Notes under the pieces: model-generated
Database searches by the model: none
What the model saw: only the letters and a program-made list of their open reading frames with translations
Told to the model about the DNA's origin: nothing
In this document: in pieces, positions 7,284 to 13,421 of the stretch
Layout of the letters: every line of letters begins with the position of its first letter
How positions within the stretch are numbered: position 1 is the first letter of the stretch
Position numbers and translations under genes: made by a program
DNA from: Rhodobacter sp.
Lineage (GTDB): Bacteria > Pseudomonadota > Alphaproteobacteria > Rhodobacterales > Rhodobacteraceae
Length of the DNA stretch: 16,449 nt
NCBI GenBank assembly: GCA_013824055.1
Contig: PNNE01000338.1
Coordinates: 1 to 16,449, forward strand
Direction of reading: 5' to 3'

Positions 7284-7652
7284 TTGGCACGTATTGCTGG
7301 CGTCAACATTCCGACCGCGAAACGGGTTCCGATCGCGCTGACCTATATCACCGGCATTGGTCCGACCACTGCCAGGGCCATCTGCGATGCCCTCAAGATC
7401 GACGACGCGCGTCGCGTGAACCAGCTGACCGACGCTGAAGTTCTGGCGATCCGCGAATACATCGATGCGAACCTGACTGTCGAAGGCGACCTGCGCCGCG
7501 AAGTCACGATGAACATCAAGCGTCTGATGGACCTGGGCTGCTACCGCGGCCTGCGTCACCGCAAGGGCCTGCCGGTCCGCGGCCAGCGCACCCACACCAA
7601 CGCCCGCACCCGCAAAGGCCCCGCAAAGGCCATTGCCGGCAAGAAGAAATAA
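7284..7652 (+). CDS. rpsM: 30S ribosomal protein S13, TTG start
   Basis: The 122-residue protein matches S13 from the first residues, (M)ARIAGVNIPTAKRVPIALTYITGIG, through the helix-two-turn-helix and the RHRKGLPVRGQRTHTNARTRKGP C-terminal segment that contacts 16S rRNA and P-site tRNA. The homologous N-terminus maps exactly onto a TTG codon at 7284, with AAGGA eight nucleotides upstream. No ATG or GTG fits, so TTG is the start. It heads the alpha-operon part of the cluster (rpsM-rpsK-rpoA-rplQ). As in many alphaproteobacteria, rpsD, the usual autoregulator gene in E. coli, is not in the cluster. Confidence 0.97.
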   Translation: MARIAGVNIPTAKRVPIALTYITGIGPTTARAICDALKIDDARRVNQLTDAEVLAIREYIDANLTVEGDLRREVTMNIKRLMDLGCYRGLRHRKGLPVRGQRTHTNARTRKGPAKAIAGKKK

Positions 7653-7664
7653 GGGGGCCCGGAT

Positions 7665-8060
7665 ATGGCACGCGATACCAAAGCCGCCCGCACCAAGAAG
7701 AAAGAACGCAAGAACATCGCCGCTGGTGTGGCGCATGTGAACTCGTCGTTCAACAACACCAAGATCCTGATCTCGGACGTCCAGGGCAACGCGATCGCCT
7801 GGTCGTCGTCGGGCACGATGGGCTTCAAGGGCTCGCGCAAGTCGACGCCCTACGCCGCCCAGATGGCTGCCGAGGACGCTGGCCGCAAGGCGCAGGAACA
7901 TGGCGTTCGCACGCTGGAAGTCGAAGTGCAGGGTCCGGGTTCGGGCCGTGAATCGGCGCTGCGCGCGCTGGCTGCCGTGGGCTTCCAGATCACCTCGATC
8001 CGCGACGTGACGCCGCTGGCCCACAACGGCTGCCGTCCGCCGAAGCGTCGCCGCGTCTAA
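7665..8060 (+). CDS. rpsK: 30S ribosomal protein S11
   Basis: S11 of the small-subunit platform, 131 residues by the start used here. The family landmarks are AHVNSSFNNTKILISD, the GNAIAWSSSGTMGFKGSRKSTPYAAQ core, EVQGPGSGRESALRAL and the C-terminal DVTPLAHNGCRPPKRRRV. A KKK/KER-rich N-terminus precedes the fold. It follows rpsM by 12 bp and has only a weak GGGGGCCCGG ribosome site, so coupling to rpsM is likely. A strong intrinsic-terminator-like hairpin follows its stop, before rpoA. Confidence 0.98.
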   Translation: MARDTKAARTKKKERKNIAAGVAHVNSSFNNTKILISDVQGNAIAWSSSGTMGFKGSRKSTPYAAQMAAEDAGRKAQEHGVRTLEVEVQGPGSGRESALRALAAVGFQITSIRDVTPLAHNGCRPPKRRRV

Positions 8061-8074
8061 GGTGCTGATTTCTG

Positions 8075-8110
8075 CCGGGCCGTGGGGGCGTTCCCTCACG
8101 GCCCGGTTTT
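8075..8110 (+). terminator. Intrinsic-terminator-like hairpin between rpsK and rpoA
   Basis: CCGGGCCGTG (8075-8084) pairs with CACGGCCCGG (8097-8106). The stem extends inward by GGGG/CCCT, with one G-U pair, to 14 bp around a 4-nt CGTT loop. TTTT follows at 8107-8110, then CGTCGTTT. The structure has everything expected of a Rho-independent terminator, yet sits inside the alpha operon. Partial termination with read-through into rpoA, or a second promoter for rpoA, would be needed. Confidence 0.75.
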
Positions 8111-8180
8111 CGTCGTTTACGATCCTCGGGCGTCCGCCTGCTTACGGACATCGGCAGCGGACAAGAATAGGGGCTTCAGA

Positions 8181-9197
8181 ATGATCCATAAGAACTGGCA
8201 GGAACTCATCAAGCCGACGCAACTGGTCGTGAAGCCGGGGGCCGATGCCGCCCGCGTCGCGACGGTGATCGCCGAGCCGCTGGAGCGTGGCTTCGGCCTG
8301 ACGCTGGGCAACGCGCTGCGTCGCGTGCTGATGTCCTCGCTGCAGGGGGGGGCCATCACCTCCGTCCAGATCGACAACGTGCTGCACGAATTCTCGTCGG
8401 TGGCGGGCGTCCGCGAGGATGTGACCGACATCGTCCTGAACCTGAAGGGCGTCAGCCTGAAGATGGAAGTCGAGGGGCCGAAGCGGCTGTCGATCTCGGC
8501 CAAGGGGCCGGGCGTCGTGACCGCGGGCGACATCTCGGAGTCGAACGGGATCGAGGTTCTGAACAAGGACCACGTGATCTGCCACCTGGACGACGGCGCC
8601 GACGTGTTCATGGAACTGACCGTGAATACCGGCAAGGGCTATGTCTCGGCCGACAAGAACCGCCCGGAAGATGCTCCGATCGGCCTGATCCCGATCGACG
8701 CGATCTATTCGCCGGTGAAGAAGGTCAGCTACGAAGTCACCCCGACCCGCGAGGGCCAGGTGCTGGACTATGACAAGCTGACGATGAAGATCGAGACCGA
8801 CGGCTCGCTGACGCCCGATGACGCCGTCGCCTATGCCGCGCGCATCCTGCAGGACCAGCTGTCGATCTTCGTGAACTTCGAAGAACCCGAATCGGCCAAG
8901 GTCGGCGAGATCGACTCCGGCCTGGAGTTCAACCCGCTGCTGCTGAAGAAGGTGGACGAGCTGGAGCTTTCGGTCCGGTCCGCCAACTGCCTGAAGAACG
9001 ACAACATCGTCTACATCGGCGACCTGATCCAGAAGACCGAAGCCGAGATGCTCCGCACCCCGAACTTCGGCCGCAAGTCGCTGAACGAGATCAAGGAAGT
9101 GCTCTCGGGCATGGGTCTGCATCTCGGGATGGACGTCGAAAGCTGGCCGCCGGAAAACATCGAGGACCTGGCCAAGCGCTTCGAGGACCAGTTCTGA
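8181..9197 (+). CDS. rpoA: DNA-directed RNA polymerase subunit alpha
   Basis: A 338-residue alpha subunit. The N-terminal domain (about residues 1-230) begins MIHKNWQELIKPTQL and includes EPLERGFGLTLGNALRRVLMSSL, the dimerisation and assembly segment. An acidic linker (NFEEPESAKVGE) leads to the C-terminal domain with VDELELSVRSANCLKND, the surface that binds UP elements and activators, and TPNFGRKSLNEIKEVL. AGGGG precedes the ATG at 8181; an upstream in-frame ATG at 8082 lies within the terminator hairpin and its reading has no homology. Expression relative to rpsM and rpsK may be set by that hairpin. A second hairpin follows the gene. Confidence 0.98.
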   Translation: MIHKNWQELIKPTQLVVKPGADAARVATVIAEPLERGFGLTLGNALRRVLMSSLQGGAITSVQIDNVLHEFSSVAGVREDVTDIVLNLKGVSLKMEVEGPKRLSISAKGPGVVTAGDISESNGIEVLNKDHVICHLDDGADVFMELTVNTGKGYVSADKNRPEDAPIGLIPIDAIYSPVKKVSYEVTPTREGQVLDYDKLTMKIETDGSLTPDDAVAYAARILQDQLSIFVNFEEPESAKVGEIDSGLEFNPLLLKKVDELELSVRSANCLKNDNIVYIGDLIQKTEAEMLRTPNFGRKSLNEIKEVLSGMGLHLGMDVESWPPENIEDLAKRFEDQF

Positions 9198-9204
9198 CTG
9201 TTTC

Positions 9205-9248
9205 AGGGTGGGCAGTCTTGCCCACCCTCCAATGCCCGCAGGTGCGGG
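9205..9248 (+). promoter_or_regulatory. Paired hairpins between rpoA and rplQ
   Basis: Just past the rpoA stop, AGGGTGGGCA (9205-9214) pairs perfectly with TGCCCACCCT (9219-9228) around a GTCT loop. A second stem, CCCGC/GCGGG (9235-9239 with 9244-9248), follows at once. There is no U-tract. In a 133-bp intercistronic gap inside the operon this could be a partial terminator, a processing site or an mRNA stabiliser. Confidence 0.5.
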
Positions 9249-9330
9249 GAACAACTGGCGAAAGCCCAAGGTGAGCGGGACCGCACGTAGGTCTTGCCGG
9301 ACAAAGCAAAACACGCGTTAGGAGAACAAG

Positions 9331-9741
9331 ATGCGTCACTCTAGCGGCTACCGCAAACTGAACCGCACCCACGAACACCGCAAGGCGATGTTCGCCAACA
9401 TGTGCGGCTCGCTGATCGAGCACGAGCAGATCAAGACGACCCTGCCCAAGGCCAAGGAACTGCGCCCGATCATCGAAAAGCTGATCACGCTGGCCAAGCG
9501 CGGCGACCTGCATGCCCGTCGCCAGGCCCATGCAGCCCTGAAGCAGGACATGCACACCGAGCGCCTGTTCGCGATCCTGGGGCCGCGCTACAAGGACCGC
9601 CAGGGTGGCTATGTCCGGATCATGAAGGCCGGCTTCCGGTACGGCGACATGGCCCCGATGGCCATCATCGAGTTCGTGGACCGCGACACCGCCGCCAAGG
9701 GTGCCGCAGACCGGGCCCGGGTCGAAGCTGCCGAAGCCTGA
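9331..9741 (+). CDS. rplQ: 50S ribosomal protein L17
   Basis: The 136-residue L17 starts MRHSSGYRKLNRTHEHRKAM, with the conserved AMFANMCGSLIEHEQIKTTLPKAKELRP stretch, and continues through YKDRQGGYVRIMKAGFRYGDMAPMAIIEFVD, the family's second signature. A short alanine and glutamate tail ends it. TTAGGAGAAC provides a strong ribosome site. It is the last gene of the ribosomal block, and a clear intrinsic terminator follows 25 bp later. Confidence 0.98.
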   Translation: MRHSSGYRKLNRTHEHRKAMFANMCGSLIEHEQIKTTLPKAKELRPIIEKLITLAKRGDLHARRQAHAALKQDMHTERLFAILGPRYKDRQGGYVRIMKAGFRYGDMAPMAIIEFVDRDTAAKGAADRARVEAAEA

Positions 9742-9765
9742 TCCACTCATCTGGTCGACATTGTG

Positions 9766-9793
9766 AAGGCCCGCCACATGGCGGGCCTTTTCT
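9766..9793 (+). terminator. Intrinsic terminator after rplQ
   Basis: AAGGCCCGCC (9766-9775) pairs perfectly with GGCGGGCCTT (9780-9789) around an ACAT loop and is followed by a T-rich tail (TTTTCT counted from 9788). It closes the rplO-to-rplQ unit and isolates it from the lux genes. Confidence 0.85.
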
Positions 9794-9794
9794 G

Positions 9795-9854
9795 TTGAAA
9801 AGGTTGAACTCTTAACTTGTTTCCGCCATGCATTAGCTATCTTGAAAAGGTAGC
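9795..9854 (+). promoter_or_regulatory. Candidate luxR1 control region: direct repeats and lux-box-sized dyad
   Basis: The gap between the rplQ terminator and luxR1 is clearly richer in A and T than the rest of the window. TTGAAAAGGT is repeated exactly at 9795-9804 and 9842-9851. The second copy sits inside a 19-bp imperfect dyad, GCTATCTT-GAA-AAGGTAGC (9836-9854), which matches in 7 of 8 arm positions and is about the size of a lux box. A perfect ATTCT/AGAAT dyad follows at 9872-9885. Binding by a LuxR protein is inferred only from size and position. Confidence 0.38.
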
Positions 9855-9914
9855 CGTAAGGACGAAGATCAATTCTCAGTAGAATCAATAGTGCGAGTAG
9901 GAAAGTGATCGGTA

Positions 9915-10526
9915 ATGTCCGAACGGAAGGCGATAACGGTGTTGCTTGAGCAACTCGATCGGCTGGCCCCCATGGGCTACTCCGTCGGGCTTCACATCCG
10001 CTTTGCCACGCCGCTGATTTACAAAAGCACCTATCCAGCCCCCTGGGTGGAACACTACAACAGCCATTCCTACTATCTGCGCGATCCGCTTGTCTTCTGG
10101 GGCGTCGGTGTCGAGGGCACCACCCGCTGGAGCGCGATCCCGCTGCCCGATCCCTTTGGCGTCATGAAGAAAGCCGCCGGCCACGGCCTGAAGTTTGGCG
10201 CGGTGTCTTCCTATGGGCCGATCACATCGCGTTCGATCGTCGGCATCAGTCGCTCGGACCGTGAATTCACTGACGAGGAGATCGGGCACCTCAAGGAAGT
10301 GACTATCCAGCTGCACATCGAGGCAAAGCCGCCTTCAGATCTGACGAAAGCACAGATCGAAGCGTTGCAATGCCTTGCCAACGGGGACAGGCATGCTGCG
10401 GCGGCGGAAAAACTTGGCATCACGGAAAGCGCCTTCAAGGCACGCGTCCAGTCGGCACGAATCCGGCTGGAGGCGCGGACCGCGTCGGAAGCAATCCGCA
10501 AGGCCCGGGAATATCGGCTGCTTTGA
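9915..10526 (+). CDS. LuxR-type AHL-responsive regulator (first copy)
   Basis: A 203-residue quorum-sensing transcription factor with an N-terminal autoinducer-binding domain (about 1-135) and a C-terminal LuxR-type helix-turn-helix (about 142-203). All six ligand-pocket residues, by TraR numbering, are recognisable: Trp57, Tyr61, Asp70, Pro71, Trp85 and Gly113 correspond to Trp44, Tyr48, Asp57, Pro58, Trp72 and Gly95. In the DNA-binding domain the equivalents of Leu182 and Gly188 are kept, but Glu178 appears as Gln147. The start is fixed by an in-frame TGA three codons upstream; AGGAAAG lies before it with rather long spacing. The protein is shorter than TraR (234). It lies 51 bp upstream of luxI, presumably its signal source, and is a paralogue of the second LuxR. 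Confidence 0.93.
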   Translation: MSERKAITVLLEQLDRLAPMGYSVGLHIRFATPLIYKSTYPAPWVEHYNSHSYYLRDPLVFWGVGVEGTTRWSAIPLPDPFGVMKKAAGHGLKFGAVSSYGPITSRSIVGISRSDREFTDEEIGHLKEVTIQLHIEAKPPSDLTKAQIEALQCLANGDRHAAAAEKLGITESAFKARVQSARIRLEARTASEAIRKAREYRLL

Positions 10527-10577
10527 TTCAGACTGTCCCTTCCAAGGTTTGACCCACCAGAAGAAGGAGAATGAAGA

Positions 10578-11165
10578 ATGGAAGCCACCACGTTGTCATA
10601 CGACAACCTCCACAACCACGGCGAGCTTTTCGCCAACATGTTCCGGGCCCGGCATCGGACGTTCATCCAGAACGCGAAATGGGACCTGCCCGAAGCCAAC
10701 GGGATGGAGTTCGACCAGTATGACACGCCCGCCAGCCGCTGGGTCTGCGTGCACAAGGGCGGCGAAGTGATGGCGGGGGTCCGCCTGACGCCCACGACGC
10801 ACCGCTGCGGCATCTACACCTACATGATCCGCGACGCACAGCGCGGTCTTCTGGAGACGATCCCGCGGGATCTGTTGAATTTCGAAGCTCCGGTCGATCC
10901 GAACATCTGGGAATCCAGCCGCGTGTTCGTGTCGAACGAAGTGCCGGCGTCCGAGCGTCTGCGTGTCCAGATGCAGTTGATCCACGAGATGGTGGTTTCC
11001 GCCCGTGAGCTGGGTGCGACAACGCTTCTGGGGATCATCCCCGAGCACTCGCCACGGCTTGCCCGTCGGGTCGGCCTTGACTGCGTCCCCTCGGGTCCGG
11101 TGCTTGACACGGGCGGCACCAAGTCGGTCTGCGTGACGATCAGCATGGCCACCAAGCTGCATTGA
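10578..11165 (+). CDS. luxI: LuxI-type N-acyl-homoserine lactone synthase
   Basis: This enzyme makes an AHL from SAM and an acyl-ACP. The 195-residue sequence keeps the family residues at almost their reference positions: Arg25 and Phe29 (RARHRTF), Trp35 (KWDLP), Asp46 and Asp49 (EFDQYD), Arg69 in GVRLTPT, and the WESSR motif with Glu112 and Arg115. The position normally held by Phe84 lies in YTYMIRD and appears to be aromatic Tyr. The acyl chain cannot be read from the sequence. AAGGAG precedes the ATG. It sits 51 bp after the first luxR, so the two are probably one transcript, and a second luxR follows after 94 bp of inverted repeats. Confidence 0.96.
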   Translation: MEATTLSYDNLHNHGELFANMFRARHRTFIQNAKWDLPEANGMEFDQYDTPASRWVCVHKGGEVMAGVRLTPTTHRCGIYTYMIRDAQRGLLETIPRDLLNFEAPVDPNIWESSRVFVSNEVPASERLRVQMQLIHEMVVSARELGATTLLGIIPEHSPRLARRVGLDCVPSGPVLDTGGTKSVCVTISMATKLH

Positions 11166-11228
11166 CCGGCAGCCTTGCCGGTCGTGATGAGCGGTCTGTC
11201 GACCGCGGGCTGGACGGCGCCGCGCCGT
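11165..11228 (+). promoter_or_regulatory. Three consecutive inverted repeats between luxI and luxR2
   Basis: ACCGGCA-GCCT-TGCCGGT (11165-11182) begins on the last base of the luxI stop. GCGGTC-TGTC-GACCGC (11191-11206) follows. ACGGCGC-C-GCGCCGT (11214-11228) is a near-continuous palindrome. All three are perfect. The first two look like RNA hairpins with 4-nt loops. The third has almost no loop and looks more like a DNA operator than a hairpin. No U-tract is present. Confidence 0.5.
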
Positions 11229-11259
11229 GCAGTCGTGTGTGTTCATTTAGGGGTGACTG

Positions 11260-11877
11260 ATGCAGCTTTCCGTAAGCTCGGGCTCGGACGACGAACTGGA
11301 GGAATTGCGCATCCTGGCACCGGCCGGATACTTCATCGGGCTGCACATCCGGTTCGCATCGCCGCTGATGATCTACCAGACCTATGATCTGCGTTGGGTC
11401 GAGCACTACACGGCCAACGCCTATGCGCTGCGCGATCCGGCCACGATCTGGGGCATGGCAAACACCGGAGTGATCCGCTGGAGCGACCCCAGCTTTGCCG
11501 ACCCGCATCGGATATTGCCCGAAGCGGCAACCTTTGGGCTGCAATACGGCGTGACCGTTGCCTGCGGTCCGTCCAGCTCGCGCAGCATTGCCGGGTTTTC
11601 CCGGTCGGATCGTGAGTTCGAGGTCAATGAAATAAGGCTGGTCCAGGCCTGCGTCGAGCGGATGCATGCGCGCTTTGCCCTGCCCGCGTCGCTGACCCAG
11701 GCTCAGCTGGAGGCTTTGCGCTGCCTGGCCAGGGGGGATCGCCATTCGGATGCGGCCACGCGCCTGGGGATTTCGGAAAGTGCCTTCAAGGCCAGGATCG
11801 TGTCGGCGCGAGAGCGATTGTCGGCCCGCACGACCGCCGAAGCGATCCGGCGGGCGCGCGATCACCGGCTTATCTGA
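11260..11877 (+). CDS. LuxR-type AHL-responsive regulator (second copy)
   Basis: A 205-residue paralogue of the LuxR upstream of luxI. The pocket residues are again intact: Trp46, Tyr50, Asp59, Pro60, Trp74 and Gly97. The helix-turn-helix region (LTQAQLEALRCLARGDRH...ESAFKAR) matches the first copy at roughly two thirds of its last 62 positions by eye, and shares the Gln in place of the usual Glu178. Ligand-domain divergence is much greater, so the two may differ in signal response while recognising similar DNA. The ATG at 11260 follows AGGGG, and an in-frame TGA two codons upstream fixes it. The stop codon lies in a four-copy 14-bp tandem repeat. No second luxI is nearby, so it probably reads the same AHL or an exogenous one. 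Confidence 0.93.
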   Translation: MQLSVSSGSDDELEELRILAPAGYFIGLHIRFASPLMIYQTYDLRWVEHYTANAYALRDPATIWGMANTGVIRWSDPSFADPHRILPEAATFGLQYGVTVACGPSSSRSIAGFSRSDREFEVNEIRLVQACVERMHARFALPASLTQAQLEALRCLARGDRHSDAATRLGISESAFKARIVSARERLSARTTAEAIRRARDHRLI

Positions 11878-11929
11878 TCGGCCCAGCCTGATCGGTCCAG
11901 CCTGATCGGGGCAGCCTGATCGCCTCACC
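11874..11929. repeat. Four-copy 14-bp tandem repeat over the luxR2 stop
   Basis: CTGATCGGnnCAGC is repeated head to tail at 11874-11887, 11888-11901, 11902-11915 and, degenerate, 11916-11929. The first copy contains the luxR2 TGA stop. The variable bases are CC, TC and GG in the first three copies. The array fills most of the gap before the protease gene and could vary in copy number between strains. Confidence 0.8.
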
Positions 11930-12017
11930 CGCCGCAGGTGTCCGGGTCCTGAGCGCGCTGTTGCCAGTCGGCGCGGAAGCGCCCAGATTGTCCGGACAAC
12001 AGTTCAGAGTCGGACCC

Positions 12018-13391
12018 ATGCTGCGCCTCGCCCTGATCACCCTGCTGATCCTGCCGCACCCGCTGGCTGCTGAAGTCACCGTGCCGCAAGGCCGCGACGA
12101 AGTGATGCTGTCCTTCGCTCCGGTGGTGCGCCAGACGGCTCCTGCGGTCGTGAACATCTATGCCCGCCAGCTGGTGCAGGACCGGTCCAATCCCTTTGCC
12201 GGCGACCCGTTCTTCGACCAGTTCTTCCAGGACCTGAACGGTCCGCCGCAGGTGCGCAATTCGCTTGGGTCGGGCGTGATTGCCGGGGCGGATGGGATCG
12301 TGGTGTCGAACTACCACGTGATCGCGGACGCAACCGACATCCGCGTGGTGCTGGCAGACCGGCGGGAATTCGAAGCCGAGGTCCTGTTGGCGGACCCGCA
12401 AAGCGACCTTGCCGTGCTGAAGGTGGAGGCGGATGAACCTCTGCCGGCGCTGCAGCTGGGCGACAGCGACGCCTTGCAGGTCGGCGACCTGGTGCTGGCC
12501 GTCGGCAACCCGTTCGGAGTGGGGCAGACGGTCAGCTCGGGCATCGTGTCAGGGCTGGCGCGGTCGGCGTTGCAGGTCGGGGATGGCACGGGCTATTTCG
12601 TGCAGACCGACGCGCCGATCAATCCTGGCAACTCGGGCGGGGCGCTGGTCGACCTGCAAGGGCGGCTGGTGGGGATCAACACGGCGATCCTGACCAAGGG
12701 TGGCGGGTCCAACGGGATCGGCTTTGCGGTGCCATCGAACCTGGTGGCGGCAGTGATCGCTCAGGCGAGGGCCGGGGAAACGCAGTTCCGCCGGCCCTGG
12801 GCCGGGATTTCGGGCCAGGAGGTGGACGCCGCACTGGCCGACGCCATCGGAATGGACCGGCCGCTTGGGGTGATGATCACGGAGCTGCATCCGCAAAGCC
12901 CCTTCGTCGCCGCTGGCCTGAAGGAAGGCGACGTCGTGCTGTCGCTGGGCGGCGACGGGATCAACACGCCGCAAGAGTTCCTGTACCGGCTGTCGGTGCT
13001 TGGGACTGGCGCGCAGCCGGTGGATTATGTGCGGGACGGTGCGGTCGCCGAGACCGAGGTCATGCTGGGGCCGGCCCCGGACCAGCCGGACCGCCAGCTG
13101 ACGCGCGTCACCCAGGACATCATCCTGCGCGGGGCCGTTCTGGCGCGGATCAACCCGGCCATCATCGCCGAACTGCATCTGCCCGTGCAGGCCGAGGGCG
13201 TGATCCTGCTCGAGACGTCGGATCTGGCCTTTGACATCGGCCTGCAGGCGGGCGACATCCTGATCGCGATCAACGGGCAGGGGATCACCACTCCGGCAGA
13301 TGCGGTGACGGCCGCGCAAGTGCCATCGCGGCGCTGGCAGATTGACCTGCTTCGCCGTGGCGAGCCGATGCGGCTGCGCTTCCGGCTTTAG
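12018..13391 (+). CDS. Do/HtrA-like periplasmic serine protease
   Basis: A 457-residue member of the S1C (HtrA/Deg) family, which degrades or holds misfolded periplasmic proteins. A hydrophobic signal peptide (MLRLALITLLILPHPLAA, cleavage near 18) leads to a trypsin-like domain with the triad His100 (SNYHVI), Asp130 (SDLAVL) and Ser206 (NPGNSGGA). The sequence VRQTAPAVVNIYAR is the usual entry to the fold. Two PDZ domains follow, roughly 270-360 and 370-457. The ATG at 12018 places the signal peptide at the terminus; the frame is open 19 codons further up but without sense. Length and two PDZ domains suit DegP/DegQ, though I cannot say which. It lies between the lux module and rarA, 30 bp before the latter, suggesting a shared transcript with it. 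Confidence 0.93.
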   Translation: MLRLALITLLILPHPLAAEVTVPQGRDEVMLSFAPVVRQTAPAVVNIYARQLVQDRSNPFAGDPFFDQFFQDLNGPPQVRNSLGSGVIAGADGIVVSNYHVIADATDIRVVLADRREFEAEVLLADPQSDLAVLKVEADEPLPALQLGDSDALQVGDLVLAVGNPFGVGQTVSSGIVSGLARSALQVGDGTGYFVQTDAPINPGNSGGALVDLQGRLVGINTAILTKGGGSNGIGFAVPSNLVAAVIAQARAGETQFRRPWAGISGQEVDAALADAIGMDRPLGVMITELHPQSPFVAAGLKEGDVVLSLGGDGINTPQEFLYRLSVLGTGAQPVDYVRDGAVAETEVMLGPAPDQPDRQLTRVTQDIILRGAVLARINPAIIAELHLPVQAEGVILLETSDLAFDIGLQAGDILIAINGQGITTPADAVTAAQVPSRRWQIDLLRRGEPMRLRFRL

Positions 13392-13421
13392 TCCCGCGCT
13401 CCGCTTGGATAAGGTGGCGGC

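Noticed and set aside
7175..7438. Alternative plus-strand ORF over the rpsM start
   Set aside because: Its translation is out of frame with S13 and shows no family similarity.
8142..8170. rpoA promoter TTACGG with GAATAG or AAGAAT
   Set aside because: The -10 match or the spacing fails in each pairing, and transcription would begin within the ribosome site.
10533..10552. lux-box-like element upstream of luxI
   Set aside because: It starts CTGT and has a CCTT-CC-AAGG centre, but the outer arms do not pair, so the symmetry is too weak to call.
11140..11928. Minus-strand frame of 262 codons opposite luxR2
   Set aside because: Composition is that of an antisense shadow, there is no ribosome site, and luxR2 on the other strand is unambiguous.
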